64,000 bases of DNA from Phytophthora quininea (lineage: Eukaryota; Oomycota; Peronosporomycetes; Peronosporales; Peronosporaceae). The DNA lies in NCBI GenBank assembly GCA_011947345.1, contig JAAVTG010000525.1:248001-312000 (forward strand). The letters are read 5' to 3'. Positions 21,892 through 34,608 of this stretch are shown here, one piece after another. The position numbers were made by a program, and so were the translations under genes. How positions within the stretch are numbered: the stretch's first letter is position 1; each line of letters opens with the position of its first letter. The notes below the pieces were generated by a model. That model was not told where the DNA came from. It worked only from the letters and a program-made list of their open reading frames with translations, and did no database searches.

Positions 21892-23100
21892 CTACTCCTT
21901 CAACTCGATCATTTTGATAACCCCATCGCGGTTCAAGTTCTTGTCAATCGACGCCTTGTCACCGACGTAAGCTAGCAGGTTTTGCTGGGGTGCCGGCACA
22001 AGCTCTGTAAGTTGTTATGCAGCTGCACCTTTACAGCTTTTCGCCGCTTTCCACGTCCACCACGATCAGAGCAGTGTCCTCCAGTCCGATTGCAATGTAC
22101 TTGTCGTCGTGACTGAAGCGAACGGATCAAACGCTGGCCCTGTCGGAATATATCGTAAGCCACCCACATTAATTCCTCAGTTACAACCACAGCATTTGTG
22201 TTACGTACGTTGTGACCACAAACGTTTTGACGCAGTAGAGCTCTTCCAGGTCCCACAAACTCACTAGTGAATCGACTCCACCGAGGGCCAAACATCTACA
22301 TCACACCAAACATTGGGTCAATCTCGCAAACAAGAAAACAATTTCGGTCAATGCTCACCTCCCAGTTGTGGCGTGTGGAGATGAACTCAACCGCCGTGAA
22401 TTCAAACCGAAGTCATTTGAATCTTCAACACGAACGCCAGGCACGCGAGAGCCTGGAAATATGCGTACTTTGTATCAAGGAACTTGTCTGCTGGATGAGC
22501 ATGGAATCTCGGCTGAATCAAGGGAAACCTCTACTGAATCCCTGCTCATTCAAAACGAACCGAAGAGGACAATCTCTGCTGTTTTGCATCTTCAACAAGG
22601 GCTGCGTGCTGCAGTTCCAAGACGGCTCCATAGCCACGAGGGCACGGCTCCATCGCCACAGGGCGGAGGAGGGTTGGCAGTGAGTAGCGAGTAGCTCAGA
22701 GTTTGTTCGGAATCCAATCTGCTTTCTCTCAAGCACTTGGTCGTCATACCAGTCGAGTCGAAGTCTAAACACGAGCAGCTTCCAGCGTGCGCAATCACCT
22801 GCAGTCGCATTGCCATCAGTAAATAGAAGCTCACTTCACCTCTTTGAACACTCTCTCACCTTGTGCACGCTCTCCAGGTTCGGATTGCCTTTCTTCTCAG
22901 CCACGATTCCCGTGATCTCAAAGGTTCCGTATCCTGTAGCATGACCAGCGGCCACGAGTAGTAGGCCCGACTTGCTGAATTGCGCGTCGTAGGCTTGGAA
23001 CGGATTAACAACCTTGCGCGTGTCGATGAGCATGATGCTGTCGTCGTTGTGCACCAAGACGATGGATCTCCTCTTGAAGTTCCTGCTCCTTATTTCTGCG
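21892..23100 (-). pseudogene. THOC3: THOC3/TEX1-like WD40 gene with a solo LTR in an exon
   Basis: WD40 subunit of the THO complex, which couples transcription to mRNA export. From the right the exons read VLVHNDDSIMLIDTRKVVNP, then GTFEITGIVAEKKGNPNLES, a 61-bp intron (22859-22799), then VIAHAGSCSCLDFDSTG. There the solo LTR begins. Beyond it the exon has three more bases, a 63-bp intron (22358-22296) and CLALGGVDSLVSLWDLEELY, FSHDDKYIAIGLEDTALIVV, and the end LLAYVGDKASIDKNLN...MIELKE-stop (21892). Segment order and spacing match THOC3. A TGA at 22129-22127 replaces an expected Arg (CGA), and frame changes occur near 22040-21970. The 5' end beyond 23100 is not found. It is probably a pseudogene. 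Confidence 0.75.
22367..22748 (+). repeat. Solo LTR of the gypsy family, with 5-bp target duplication CCAGT
   Basis: 382 bp, about 99% identical to the LTRs of the full-length element but in opposite orientation. It is bracketed by CCAGT at 22362-22366 and 22749-22753, so it arose from a separate insertion followed by LTR-LTR recombination. It splits an exon of the THOC3-like gene. Its CATA end next to the host ACTG creates a GTATGA donor-like site on the minus strand. Confidence 0.92.
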
Positions 23101-26100
23101 GAGAACGCTCGCTACTGAATGAAGGTGGCGATAGCTTTTCTCGAGGCTTAATGGGGTCGACATCCCGGGAGTTTATTATGACATCTCGCACTGGAAAAAC
23201 GTCCTACATGCATTCGGCTCAGCCTACAACACAGAACGGGAGCGCTGCATTCTTTTAAAAGGAGGTATTGTAGTTTGTATAAAGCTGTGGTGACCAATGA
23301 CGAAATTTATTAGTAACCTATTTTCCCAACGATGCATTTGCTGCATTTCGTGCTCACGCGTGCATGCACACACAATTTTAAAGCACTTAATGCATTCACT
23401 GTTCTGGCGGCTGCCAGATGATGCCCCCAGATGATGAGCATCAGGGCTGGATATATGGTCAACAAACATGACTCACCTTGGGTGACGGAGGTGAAACCCT
23501 GGATACATGTCAATCATGATGACCCTCCCCCTCCCCACGAGGGAGGCGAGAGGCCACAAAGAGCCCCCACGATGAAGGCACGGCCATGGAGGGCCTCCGC
23601 TCGTAGGAAGGGTCTCAACTGCATGTTTTCTAAGCTTTCTAATTCACTCATTTTGCAACTTACCTTCTTGGCCTCAAGCCCCGGTCGTGAACACCGGGGG
23701 CGCAGAACATTCACGCGCCAACAGTATTAAATGGCCGGCGCAAAAGTTTTTCCTATAGAAGTCTTATATCTTTTGAGACTCGACAAATAGTTGCTACTCG
23801 TGTTGTGCAGGTGATTCCACGCGAATTTTGTTTGGTATGCTTTTGCTGCACTAAAATCTCGCTGAAGTTGTCTTCTATCGAACCACGCCCGTAAAAGTCA
23901 AACATGGTTGCTTCTTCCATTTTGGCCAGAAATGTCACCGTTTGCGATTCGTGACGGTGTTCCCCAGTACACAGTGAAGAATCCATCAATATCGTGCTGA
24001 AGTGACAGCTCTCAACATTTATGTTTTGCTCGGGAATCCATTGTTAGTCGTTTACGTGAAAAGACATATCGATGCGGATGTTTCATTTGGAGTAGTAAGC
24101 TCTAGAATTATTGCTAGGCTGCTGGAGCATGCGCTGCGTTCAGGACGTCATTGGCAATGACGTTTAAAATATTAATGCCGCACCGCTCCAAAACGAATTT
24201 CAGCTGTAAAGTGTTGAAATATGCTAATAAAGTCAACATTACCTTGTAAGTTTGGAAAGCAACTTGGTCCTAAGGAAATTTTGCTACACATATACATAAT
24301 GTACTTACTAAACCCGACTCAATCATGTCACCGGTTGTTGGATTGATGATCCCCAATGTTAGTCATTTGAGCAAGCATAAGCTGCATTGCTTGTGACTGT
24401 TGTTGTTGTTGTTGCTCGAGGAGCAAAGTTGGGTAAGGTGTGCAGGAAGATAATTGTGCCAAGTTGGTAAACCTTCTCTAAAGACTGATAGAAGTACGCT
24501 CTTCCGAAGATCATTGCTTAAGATCGTTGTACAGTCCAGCAACGCTTCTCCATGCGGCTGGAAAGCATCACAACATATATTTTAATTGCTACCCTTCTAC
24601 GATTTTCCAGGCACCGAAAAAATCAGAGAAGCTGCAACTGCCAAAATCCACATCGTTCAAGATAATGGCAACGAAATTGGCAATGATGCACAAGAAATCC
24701 GCGCTCCAGTATAGTGAGAGTGATGGAAACGACACTGAGAAAAGGCTCCGCCACCGACTCAGCAGCAGAAGAAACGCAAGTACGGGCAGTAGCCCATTCG
24801 TTTTTGTTTTTCGTCAAGTTAACCCTTCTAGCCTCGTATGCTGACAGCATAAGTAATTTTACAGGCCAGAATGCGCCGGAGGTAATATAGATGTTGCTCG
24901 CTTCGCGTTTGCAACAACCGTCGACAAAATGCGTCGGACCATTTTGGCAAGACACGCTGAGTTCGCTGTAAGTGCGTTGAGAACGCGAGGTGCCGATGGG
25001 GCCTTGCAAAGAACGCGTCCTTTTTGTGCATTACGCTGCATACTCACACATTCTCATCATTATTTGCTTTCACTACAACCCTTGACGATGGTAGCATTGG
25101 TCATCTATCTAATTTCGCCGCTCTTTTCCTCCACGCTAACATGATGAATGCGTTCGATTACCGACTGTGGAGGACAATTACGCTAAGAAATAGTTTAGCA
25201 CAGACTAGTGCTATCGCATACAGCAGTACAGGATATTACAGAAGCCCTCATCACAGATACTCCACACGCACCACACGCAAGATCGTCATGAGATGTATAC
25301 TGCCGACAGCACTTTAATACATCTGACGGTAGCAGCGCTGACACCAACGTAGATTTGTGTAATAATTATTGTTGCCCGGTTGCTGAAACAGGGGTTTGCA
25401 ACGCGACCTGTGTCGAACAGGCGAGAATGCGAACGAATTGGGAGGTGTTGGCTGGGGGCGGCGGTGAGATTAACACAAGAGAACCTGCGCCGACGGGAGC
25501 AAGCACGGAAGAGAACACGTGGTGGCCGTTAAGTGGAGACGGCGCACAGTAGCTAGTCGAAGAGAGCGACTACAATAGGAGGTTCCGGAGGATGTGCTGC
25601 ACAAGTCGCGACAGGAAAACAAGTTGAAAGACCAGTTGATGATAGCCGTAGCGCGGCGACAGAGGGCATCAGTACTGGCTAGGCAGCTGTGGCTGTGAGG
25701 TTGGAAGTAGTTGAAGTGGAAAGCAGATAAATGATAGTTGGTGGTATCACCCGGCACGAGGAACTCAGCTGGTTCCTCGTCGGCCATTTGTGTTCTAGTT
25801 GAATCGGAGCAAGCAGCTGGACTCGTCGGAAAGCAGGACAGCACTTGAGCGCGAGCGGGGTCAAAAAACGAGTTCATCATAGCACCTTTGTGCAGAAGGC
25901 CTCATCATAGCACCGAATATTATCCGGGAGCGGAAGTGTCTAGACGAACACGAGAGCAAAGCACGAATTAGTATTTCAGAAACCTGTACGCGGTTGAGTT
26001 ACAGCGCGTATTCCTCGAAAACATTTATGATAGTACCGACCCACATCGATACAAGACATGTTCTGGGCTTGAACTCACACTGACGAGTGGGGTAGGAGGA

Positions 26101-27390
26101 GTTGCGACAACATATTCTCGAACGGCAGTAGCTAAGCAAACTATAGATAGAAGCGCTGTAAGTCAGTATTAGGACAAGTAGCCGCAGAAGAACAAGCCTG
26201 CACCTTTGGAATGCCGTCGGCACTTAACGCAGAGGAAACTTTTCTCAGTTGTTGTTGTGCACATACTTAGTATGACATATGATCAAAAGTTTCCTCCGCG
26301 CAAAACTGCTTGCAGATCCCCCACCCCCTTCTCTCTTTTTTGGCGAAACTAACACTCCTATCAACACTCTTAAAAACAAGTTGACCAGGATATCAAAACT
26401 GAAAGGCACTTTGCACAGCCTACGAGCCAATCAACCGTTGAGAATATGCTGCGTCACGGGATGTCATCTGGGAGTTGGGTTACATTAACGACTGTAGTGA
26501 AACTGAGCCTTCTTACCTATGCTAGAAGAGTTAATATTGAAACAAGGCTAGTAGCGACCTGTCTTAAGAATTCATCTGCGCTTGAAATGAGGAAGTGTAA
26601 AGTACGTGGAGTTTGTAAGCAACGAATAGAAATGTACGCAAGCTCACCCACATAGCAACTTCTATACTGTTCCTCAATTTGTTGTTGATATGGGCATTCC
26701 ACACCGTTGTGTGGTCAGATATTGTGATGATCTCGCACTCAAGTCATTGTTATGCGTGTTTTGTAACGTCCATTTAGCTAGTAACTGATCAGGGTTCTTA
26801 AATCCCAAGTTCCTAACAAACGATTGGGAGGGACAGGGACTGCGGTGAAAGGTGTTTGGAATTTTGGAATTATCGCTGGAATCTATAGTTTTTTTTTTGT
26901 GTGTTGTTGGCGAGGTGAAGAACGAAATTCTGAAGTTATGGTGCTGTTCGTTATCCTCGTTGTTTAGCGTATCCTACTAGGGAACCAGGGATACTACGCT
27001 CGAACGCCATCGCTGAACGCTATCAAGTACGTACGGCTCGCTTTAAGTAAACTCAAAATTTGCAGGCGTGGGAACGAAAACGGACTCATCAATGGAGACG
27101 AGGCTAGCTCTCCACGAAAATCTAATTCAATTTCATGTTGGGAGGGGTGGGCTTACGATGCTGTCCCGTCGTGCGGCAGAAACAAGCAACCAGCAACCGC
27201 AAATGACAGCAGCAAATTAGAAGCTCGCCTGCATACTTATCAAGTCAAGCAGTGACGAAGGACAGCACATGTCTGTTCCGTGTAGTTGGTAACGTCAGCG
27301 TGTAGATGGCGGTAGTGGTAGGAGTTGTTGTATGTGCTAGCAGCGTGAGTGCCAACAATCTCCCTTTCTTTTTCTCTCCCTACTCCTTAA
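23101..27390. other. Repeat-rich gene desert; nothing recognised
   Basis: About 4.3 kb of lower-GC sequence without a supported gene. Frames up to about 136 codons (for example minus strand 25470-25880) have no known domain and irregular composition. A (GTT)n tract lies at about 24398-24413. A small inverted repeat of the form CCCGGT..ACCGGG is near 23680. The stretch probably contains eroded transposons. Confidence 0.4.
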
Positions 27391-27605
27391 ATGATCATAC
27401 CTTCGCCTGATTTGATCTTCACTGTTATCGGCGCTTCGATATCGTTAACGAACATTTCGAGAGCGACCACGCTGTCAAGTATGACGACTGTCGCTCACGC
27501 TGTTGTCTTCTCACGTTGTCGTGTAGCTAATAGTGAATGCAAGAGATCAACGTCGATGATTACCAGCGATTCCTTAAGGTGTGACGCCGAGTAAGTGAAA
27601 TATCC
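27391..27605 (-). pseudogene. Short coding remnant of unknown family
   Basis: The minus strand reads SASHLKESLVIIDVDLLHSL then a stop, then ATVVILDSVVALEMFVNDIE and APITVKIKSGEGMI. The two halves lie in one frame apart from the stop and look like real protein. I do not recognise the family. It is probably a transposon-derived or captured fragment. Confidence 0.35.
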
Positions 27606-28179
27606 TGTGTCCGTGGAGCTGTGGCTATGATTCGGGTTATAACGAGTCACTTTGTTTAGACTCCTAAGACTTAGTCGCCAACAAGAAGCAAATTTGTTGT
27701 TTCTGGTTCCGTGTGTTCCTAAAGAACTGTTGATCAATACAGACTTGAGGGAGCTTGCGTTGTTTGGGAGAAAAACAGCATCTCTTCCTATTTACCTGTG
27801 ATGTTATGGTGGCTGCAAATTCAAGACTCATGTTTTGTACAGCCGTGTGATTCGACTTTCTAGACAACCATAGCTGTCTCGAGACATCTTGATGTGTTAC
27901 CTGCGGTTGCTGGAACAAGCTGGATATTTCAACATCTCAGCCATCTCATATTCTGCATACCCCGCCATATCTTAATACGATTTTGTATGTGGATTGGTTA
28001 CTCAATATAAAACACAATATCTGGATTTTTCCGTGTTGTGCATCCTCCCATCCTCGCGGTAATCAACTATCTCGCAATTTGCGGCCTGGACACTTTCTTC
28101 TTGGAGTCAGTATACACGGGAAGCGCAAGCCATGACGCCGAGTTTCTGTCCCAGTATATCCTCCGAGTGATCCCAAAAT

Positions 28180-29334
28180 AAGACTTCATTGATTTTGTGG
28201 CAGTTGTGATCAACAACACATCAGCCAATCAAAATGCATGGGTAATGGTTACCTAGATGGGTTTTCCATGGCTGTGGCGCTCACACTGTAAATTTGCTAG
28301 TGAAGGACGTGGTTGCATCTCTGAAGTGGCTCGATAAGCTTGTAGCCGGGTGCAAGGACGTCGTCGTATTTTTCAAGAAGCGGCACAAATTGTGGTATGA
28401 TCTCAAGACACTGCAGCAACAAGCAGCTGCCCCAGGCGAGAAGGTACCACCGGCGCTGGCTCTGCATAGCGCTACAGGGTGGGGGTCGATTTGGGCGTGC
28501 CTTCAAAGCATGCTGAAATCAGAGAAGATGCTGCTGCAATTGGTGACTGAGCGCTCGCTCCTGAGTGCGCCAACACAAGCCAAAAAGGCGGCGAGGCGCG
28601 CGGTGTTCGACTTTATCACAGGCAAAGCTCTCGTGGCACAATTAAAGAAGGCTGTCAATGTTTTGGAGCCTCTTGTCAAATACCAACGTCGCTTTGAAAG
28701 AACAGGACCAAGGCTTCGGGGTGTTCGAGATGTTTTTGTCGCTGCCTGGAGAGATCGCAAAACCCCGCTGACAACGAGAGAGCAAGACGCCGTCAAGGCC
28801 AAGATTGTGACTCACTTCGGGTTTGTCTATGGCGACGCCCATGGTGTGGCCCACTTACTGGATCCTCGTTTTACAGGCAATGGCATTGATGTCAACACCA
28901 AGGATAAAGTTGAGCAGTTCATCAAAACGTGGCACGGAGAGGTGAAAGAAGAGGCTGCAGTGATAGAGCTGAGCAAGTTTCAAGTGCTCGTTTCTTCGAT
29001 GAAGGGCTCCCACAAAATGGGCCTGATGATGATGAAGAAGATCGCAGTGACAGATTTCCGGTGTGGCCTGAGCTCGTTCCCATTGCTACAAGCTGCAGCA
29101 GAAGTTGTATTCAATGTCGCGTGCTCAAGCGCGGCGGCAGAGCGCAACTTTTCGACGCACAAATTCGTGCATTCAACTTTCGAAATCGACTCGCTCCAGC
29201 TCATCCATATCTACTTCAACTTCAGGAACTGCTCGAACGACGAGCTCGAGTTTCCTAATGAATTTGTGCCATTTGAAGAAGAGGTAGACGACACAGAAGA
29301 CCACAGTCAGGATGAGGATTTCATCTTCTACTAG
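28180..29334 (+). mobile_element. hAT-family transposase, 5'-truncated
   Basis: A long open frame ends at a stop at 29332-29334; upstream sequence in shifted frames belongs to it too. VVINNTSANQNAW corresponds to the family's VVTDNAxANxxAW block, with the catalytic Asp replaced by Asn. GCGAHTVNLLVKDV matches the GCxAHxxNLLxKDI block, AHLLDPRF the conserved LDPR segment, and SSAAAERNFSTHKFVHS the start of the C-terminal dimerisation domain. A frame slip inside that last domain changes KxRNRLxPxH to an unrelated sequence before FNFRNC. No upstream half and no terminal inverted repeats were identified. Confidence 0.8.
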
Positions 29335-30329
29335 AAGCTGGACTACAGAATTAGTAGAGGTTAGCAAACGATTGACACAGTAGCTTGGCATTCATCGAGG
29401 TGGTAATACAGATTGTTTGACGAAAGGTGTGGTTAACACCTTGTTCTGGCATATCGTGGGTGGGATGTGGAATATATCATATTCCATTTATCCGTCCCAA
29501 AGCACCGCGAACCCTGTAACTGGTTGACCGCATCGAAGTTATTTTCACAGATATCCTCCGTTTGTATCGGCAAATATACTACCAAAAGATATACTACCAG
29601 AACGATTTCTAGTATTCGAACCGCCAGTTTTGATTGCTATTACCCAGGCCAATCAAAACGGTTTTTAAAGCGGAACACGTGTTCAGTTGTATAGACACCA
29701 TAACTATATTAATACCTCACGATGAAACGAGTTTCTGCTATGGGCGGGATCGTTTGGGCAAATTGTGATACAGCTCTCACTATAGTGCACAATCTAGCTT
29801 GTTATCGCAAGTCGGCGATTTATCGTAGCTGTGACTACGCTGGCGACCCCTTTACGGGAAATGACCGACCACCATAGTCTTTCGTAGCGCATGTGCCACG
29901 CCGGCAGAATCTGAGGTCCACCGATCGGAAGGCGCGCTACAGGTTGGCTTGGTGGCGCTAGGCGACCACATTGCTAAAGCCTGACGCGCGTGTGGGTAAC
30001 AGCTGGAGCGAAAGGTCGGTGGGCTCCAAACCGCTGCTTTTTGTACAAAACCGCGATGGAATCAACGACGCTAGAGTGATTGATGTGCCACCTGCACCGT
30101 CCTAGGTAAACGGCTTTGAACCATTCCGTGCGTCTGTTTTCCCGGAAGTAACTCATTTACCATCGTTATCTTGTGAAACGGTACGTTCGTGAGCGCTGAA
30201 CGGAGGAAATCAATGCTTGGCTAGATCGTCTCGTTTGCGATAAGATACTGAGCTTGGTGGCCAACATGTCACAAGAATCGAATCGGACCAATCAGCAAGA
30301 ATTGCTGAAGCAACCGCTTCTGAATGGTT
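29335..30329. other. Gene-free stretch
   Basis: AT-rich with small direct repeats (ATATACTACCA at about 29573 and 29590). No gene or recognised element. Confidence 0.4.
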
Positions 30330-30795
30330 CAAGATGCCAAATATAATATGCACTTTAACATCACTTTCAGTGGGGAGGGCAGTACAAATATATCAATTTA
30401 CTTTGCATTTCCACCTGCAGAAGAAACCTATTCTATGAATCTGAAAAAAACGACATATATTCTGTCGTTATTACAATTCAGTTTCCATGCAAACCAGGAG
30501 ACCCAGAAGGCCGACGACAGGTTCCAACGTTACTCCAAGTGACAAAACCATGCTGCTGGAGCTTCCGTTCATTTCAACGTTATCCGGAAGCTGGTTAATA
30601 ATAACATCAAATTCTCGCAGCATCACGTCTCGAAGCTCCTCGTGTGCGTACTGCAGCTTATTCAGCGCATCAACATCACCTGCATCTTGTCTTAACCCCC
30701 CGGCTTGGGAGCCCATCAGATCATGTGCCAAAACTCATTTTTCCATGCGCGACCGCGTCCTTGGATCGATTAACAGTCGTTTTATGCTACCAGCC
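30330..30795 (-). repeat. Dispersed coding-derived repeat, copy 1
   Basis: Shares order and sequence with 35320-35715 in the same orientation. On the minus strand it reads DPRTRSRMEK, stop, VLAHDLMGSQAGGLRQDAGD, VDALNKLQYAHEELRDVM. The other copy has DPRTRSCTENYVLARDRMCS and QAGGLRQDTSDVDALDKLQY. The protein family is unknown to me; it is probably part of a transposon. Confidence 0.6.
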
Positions 30796-31062
30796 ACTGA
30801 TTTGTAAGTTTATAAAATTGAAAATAACGTCTTCTCAATTAGTAAAACTTCGCCTCTTTTCGTTGCATTTTTTCCAATAAGGGCGTCTACTAGTGTCAAG
30901 GGGGTACAAAATACGCTCCCAATATTTTTGAGCAAAACCTTGTATAAATTGAGCAAGATCGCCAACATCGGACGACAGGGTTATCCGCTACAAACACTTG
31001 GGAAAAAGAAGCGACATTTGTGCACGCAAATCTCTTCCATTCGGCAAATGAAATTTCACCAC

Positions 31063-31285
31063 CCGCACACAAGCAGAGCGTGACAGTGGCCACACGGGAA
31101 TGAAGTGATAAATCTCCTCGAGCATGTGCATTAGAACTCGCGTTTGCGTTTCGAATGACGTGCCAGATGTGTGCTAGCTTCGTGCTTTTGACGTCGTGGT
31201 AGTTGGAGTAGCGTCGTCCGACGAACGGACGGTGGCGGACGCTGTTGCTGGCAGGTGTCACCAAGGCATATACGCAAGCAGGTAG
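31063..31285. repeat. Inverted repeat, left arm
   Basis: About 220 bp repeated in inverted orientation at 32650-32869. Near-identical core segments include GGTGTCACCAAGGCATATAC and GACGTGCCAGATGTGTGCTA. Both arms encode the same peptide (RHRPFVG, SNYHDVKSTKLAHIW, HVIRNANASSNAHARGD), this arm on the minus strand. Confidence 0.75.
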
Positions 31286-32649
31286 CAGTGTCCGCAGCTT
31301 CTACAGTTTTTTTGTTTTTTCCACTTGTTCACGAAAATTCATTGCGCTTCCTGAGATAGCGCTGACATGCAATGTTCAACGTTCTGCGTGAAATTATCAT
31401 CTAGATGTGGTGTCTCCGCAATATAATTGCTGTGTCTGATCTCCGTGGCTCTATTTGTTAGTTTTGATGAAACCGTTGCTTTGGTTCCAAATTCGCACCA
31501 CGAAGACTCTCCATTTGACATCAATTTATCGTGTTAAGACCCATTTTCATCTTTTCACGCAGTGTGTACATCTGTTTAATTTTGCGTTGAAAGTTTCCAC
31601 GGGGTCGTTTGTAGTAGCATAACCAATTTACGTAAGATAACACTGCCATAACCATAACCATGGCATCACAAAATAATTTTCAAACACTACAATATCTGGA
31701 TCAGCTAGCTGTTTTCTCGCTACAGCTGTATTTCTGGTGTAAAATTAAAATCGTGTGTGCATGTCAAATATATCTGCCAAGACTAGGCCCCGTTTTGTTG
31801 GAGGTATCGCTTTCCATCGTTCTTCAACTTTTGCAATGCAATGATAGAAACATATCAGAATTTCAGAATTTCCAATTGATAATCCACAAGTACTGATGAA
31901 TTGGCATTGCTTTGCGCAAGATCTGCATCTCCCATAATGCAATAAAAACCTAGTGAGTTTTTGTATAACTCAAACATAAATGGACCTCAGCGATTCCAAT
32001 ACAACAGAGTAGTCATCCTTTTCTTTTACAAGAAAAAAAATGCTACCAAATGACGAGTTCGTGCATGATCTTACGATGCAGAGCGGAAATTGTCCGATAA
32101 GGAATTTCGCTGATCTCCAGTTTAGGGACTCAATCCGCCGGTTCATCATGCGCAAAGCAGCCAAAATGTGCGCTGGCGGGTAGCCTTCCTTACATATCAC
32201 ACGAGTTTACCACACTCAACTTGCCTTCTGAAATCTCGGCCTCCTTGACAAAATGCTGCGCAGCTTCGTAAAGCTTGACTATTCCAGTCTCATCGCTAGT
32301 CAGCACCCTATCACTCCAAGTGCTACGCAGTGAACGCGCGTGGTACTTTAACATCTAGTATCGCATCGTGTGCAGGTCAGGGCCGATACACATCGTACAG
32401 GTTTTAACCTTGCTACCATCTACAGCCCTTGATTTCGTCATCGCTATGCGGAAAGCTACAACACTATAAGAAGAACGCGTTGGGCTAGTATAGACACGGC
32501 AAGACGCACACACGTTTGGCTGATTTCTGCTGGAGGAATGGACGATTATGCCCAGACATGCTGCTTCGCCTTAGCCATTATAGCACTATCCATACCGATT
32601 GTTAGCCCACGGTTAGCACATCACCCAATCTGACACAACATCGCCGAAC
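31286..32649. other. Spacer between inverted repeats; no gene seen
   Basis: AT-rich, with short frames only. If the arms are the ends of a non-autonomous element this is its cargo-free interior. Confidence 0.4.
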
Positions 32650-32869
32650 CTACCTGCTTGCGTATATGCCTTGGTGACACCTGTCAGCAACAGCGTCCGT
32701 CACCGTCCGTTCGTCGGATGACGCTTCTCCAACTATCACGACGTCAAAAGCACGAAGCTAGCACACATCTGGCACGTCATTCGAAACGCAAACGCGAGTT
32801 CTAATGCACATGCTCGAGGAGATTCATCACTTCATTCCCGTGTGGTCGTCGCCACGCCCTGCTTGCGGC
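32650..32869. repeat. Inverted repeat, right arm
   Basis: Partner of 31063-31285, read on the plus strand here. An in-frame TGA replaces the first Arg of GRRYSNYH. The 1.36 kb between the arms contains no recognised gene. Confidence 0.75.
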
Positions 32870-33636
32870 TGCTGGTATGAACTAGCTCTAGTGAACGGGT
32901 GTTAAGGAAGGTAAGAACGATCTGTTATGTACACTAGCACTAGACGCTAGCTGTACAAACGGGTAGATAGGGGTTAGCCGTGGTAACGTATAACGAACCC
33001 ACGACCGGCATCTGATACCGCTGTTTTAACAGATAACCGCCAATGACAGAAAATCGTCATCACATTTTGACGAGGCGATTTACGACCTGCACATATATTG
33101 AAGATGCTTATAAACCGTTTTGGCGTCAATCACGCGAGCAAAGCAATATACCGCGGAGGCATCTGCGTTAGAAACCATATTGACAATGATTCCGTCACAC
33201 CATTTTCACAATTCATTGGCACAGATTCGAGAAAATCCAATCGACCTGACTCAAGCTCTGCTTATGCAATAAGCAAATTCGCGGGTGCTGTGTAGTACCA
33301 CTATTGGATCAGCCATTTACCTGTATGTTGATGGCTTCGACGTGAAGCTTCAGACTCTGGCTTTTCTGGCAAGTAAGATGCATCATCAGTATGCAGCATT
33401 TCTTGGAGTGCTCGTGGTTGGTACAACGTTCGGTTGAAATCGGAGCAGGTACAACTATGTGGCTTTGGTAGTACACGGAAAAGTAATAACTGTTTTTTTA
33501 TTTCAGAACTGACGGAGGCTTTTCCAGGGTCAGAGCGTACAGCATGCTTTGAGCACATTAAACTCTAAAGCCACAACCGCCACACCGACCATGACGCTGA
33601 ATTAACAAAGAGGCAAATCAAAATGCGCTACAGGTA

Positions 33637-33930
33637 GGCACTGACTGGACTTACTCCGAACGCGCTGCCTTCGAGGAGGTTTGCCAGGTGATTGTCGTGT
33701 CAGCCTTGCAGCAATTTAACGGAAAACCCGAACATCGTTGTTTTGACGGATGCTTCTCCCGGTGGGTGGGGGTTTGCTTTCCAAGTGAGAAACTGGAACG
33801 ATAAGGTACCCGTGCAAGAACAATACAACGATCTCCACATTTGCAAGGTGACCTCTTCGAAACGTCAAATTTATTTGAAGGAGTCATATCCCTTGTTGTG
33901 GCCTGAAATCATCTGTAATATGCCCCCGTC
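33637..33930 (+). mobile_element. Ty3/gypsy RNase H fragment
   Basis: Reads SERAAFEEVCQVI, then PNIVVLTDASPGGWGFAFQV, VRNWNDKVPVQEQ and KESYPLLWPEI. This matches the RT-to-RNase H connection and the first RNase H Asp segment (TDAS..GW) of the full-length element (SSDASDRGWAIVL, KENVPVHEQ, KEAYPVVVA). No RT or integrase remains next to it. Confidence 0.7.
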
Positions 33931-34608
33931 ACATGAACCCAATCACAGTAATGAACGTGGGAGTGTACATGCTAGCGGAAGAACGACGGATGCATCAGCT
34001 TTAGGAAAAGGATACTTTAATCTGGGGAAATATCGCACAGAATGAAGTGTTGTTGGCACGTGGATTGGTGGCCTGCTCCGGCGAATGTATGCATTGTTCC
34101 TTGGAGCAGTGATAACACTTCTCCATAACGTACCTGTTGATACGTAAATTTGACTTCGACTAAATTGCCCAGTTTACAGCGCTATATACGACATACTCAC
34201 CTAAACGTGTGTGAAGTGATCATACTAGGTCAGCGCGTGTATCATATCCTGAGAGATAACTTCACCATCTTAATTCGTTTTAAAGCGCGGTTCTCCGACT
34301 TTAATAGCCTCACCCCGTATTCCTCCTCGCCAATACATTGTAAGCATAGAAGAGTAAATATGCATTTCTCCATACCGAACGTGGACGCTACCGTATCTTA
34401 TAACCGGACCCACTTACCACCAATGACGTGTGAAAACTCCATGAAAAAATGTATTATCTATACCTGCTGATGATATTGCTCCTTCTGTAACTCAGAATGA
34501 GTTCGCTCAGCGATCCAATTTGAAATGAGCTCTTTTGAAAATTGCTCCATAGAACCACTGTCCCTGTGCTATTGCTGCATATTATGGTGACGAATCTCTT
34601 TTTCATGC

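Noticed and set aside
24398..24413. (GTT)n tract as part of a polyglutamine gene
   Set aside because: The reverse frame (CAA repeats) is short and closed by stops on both sides, with no coding context.
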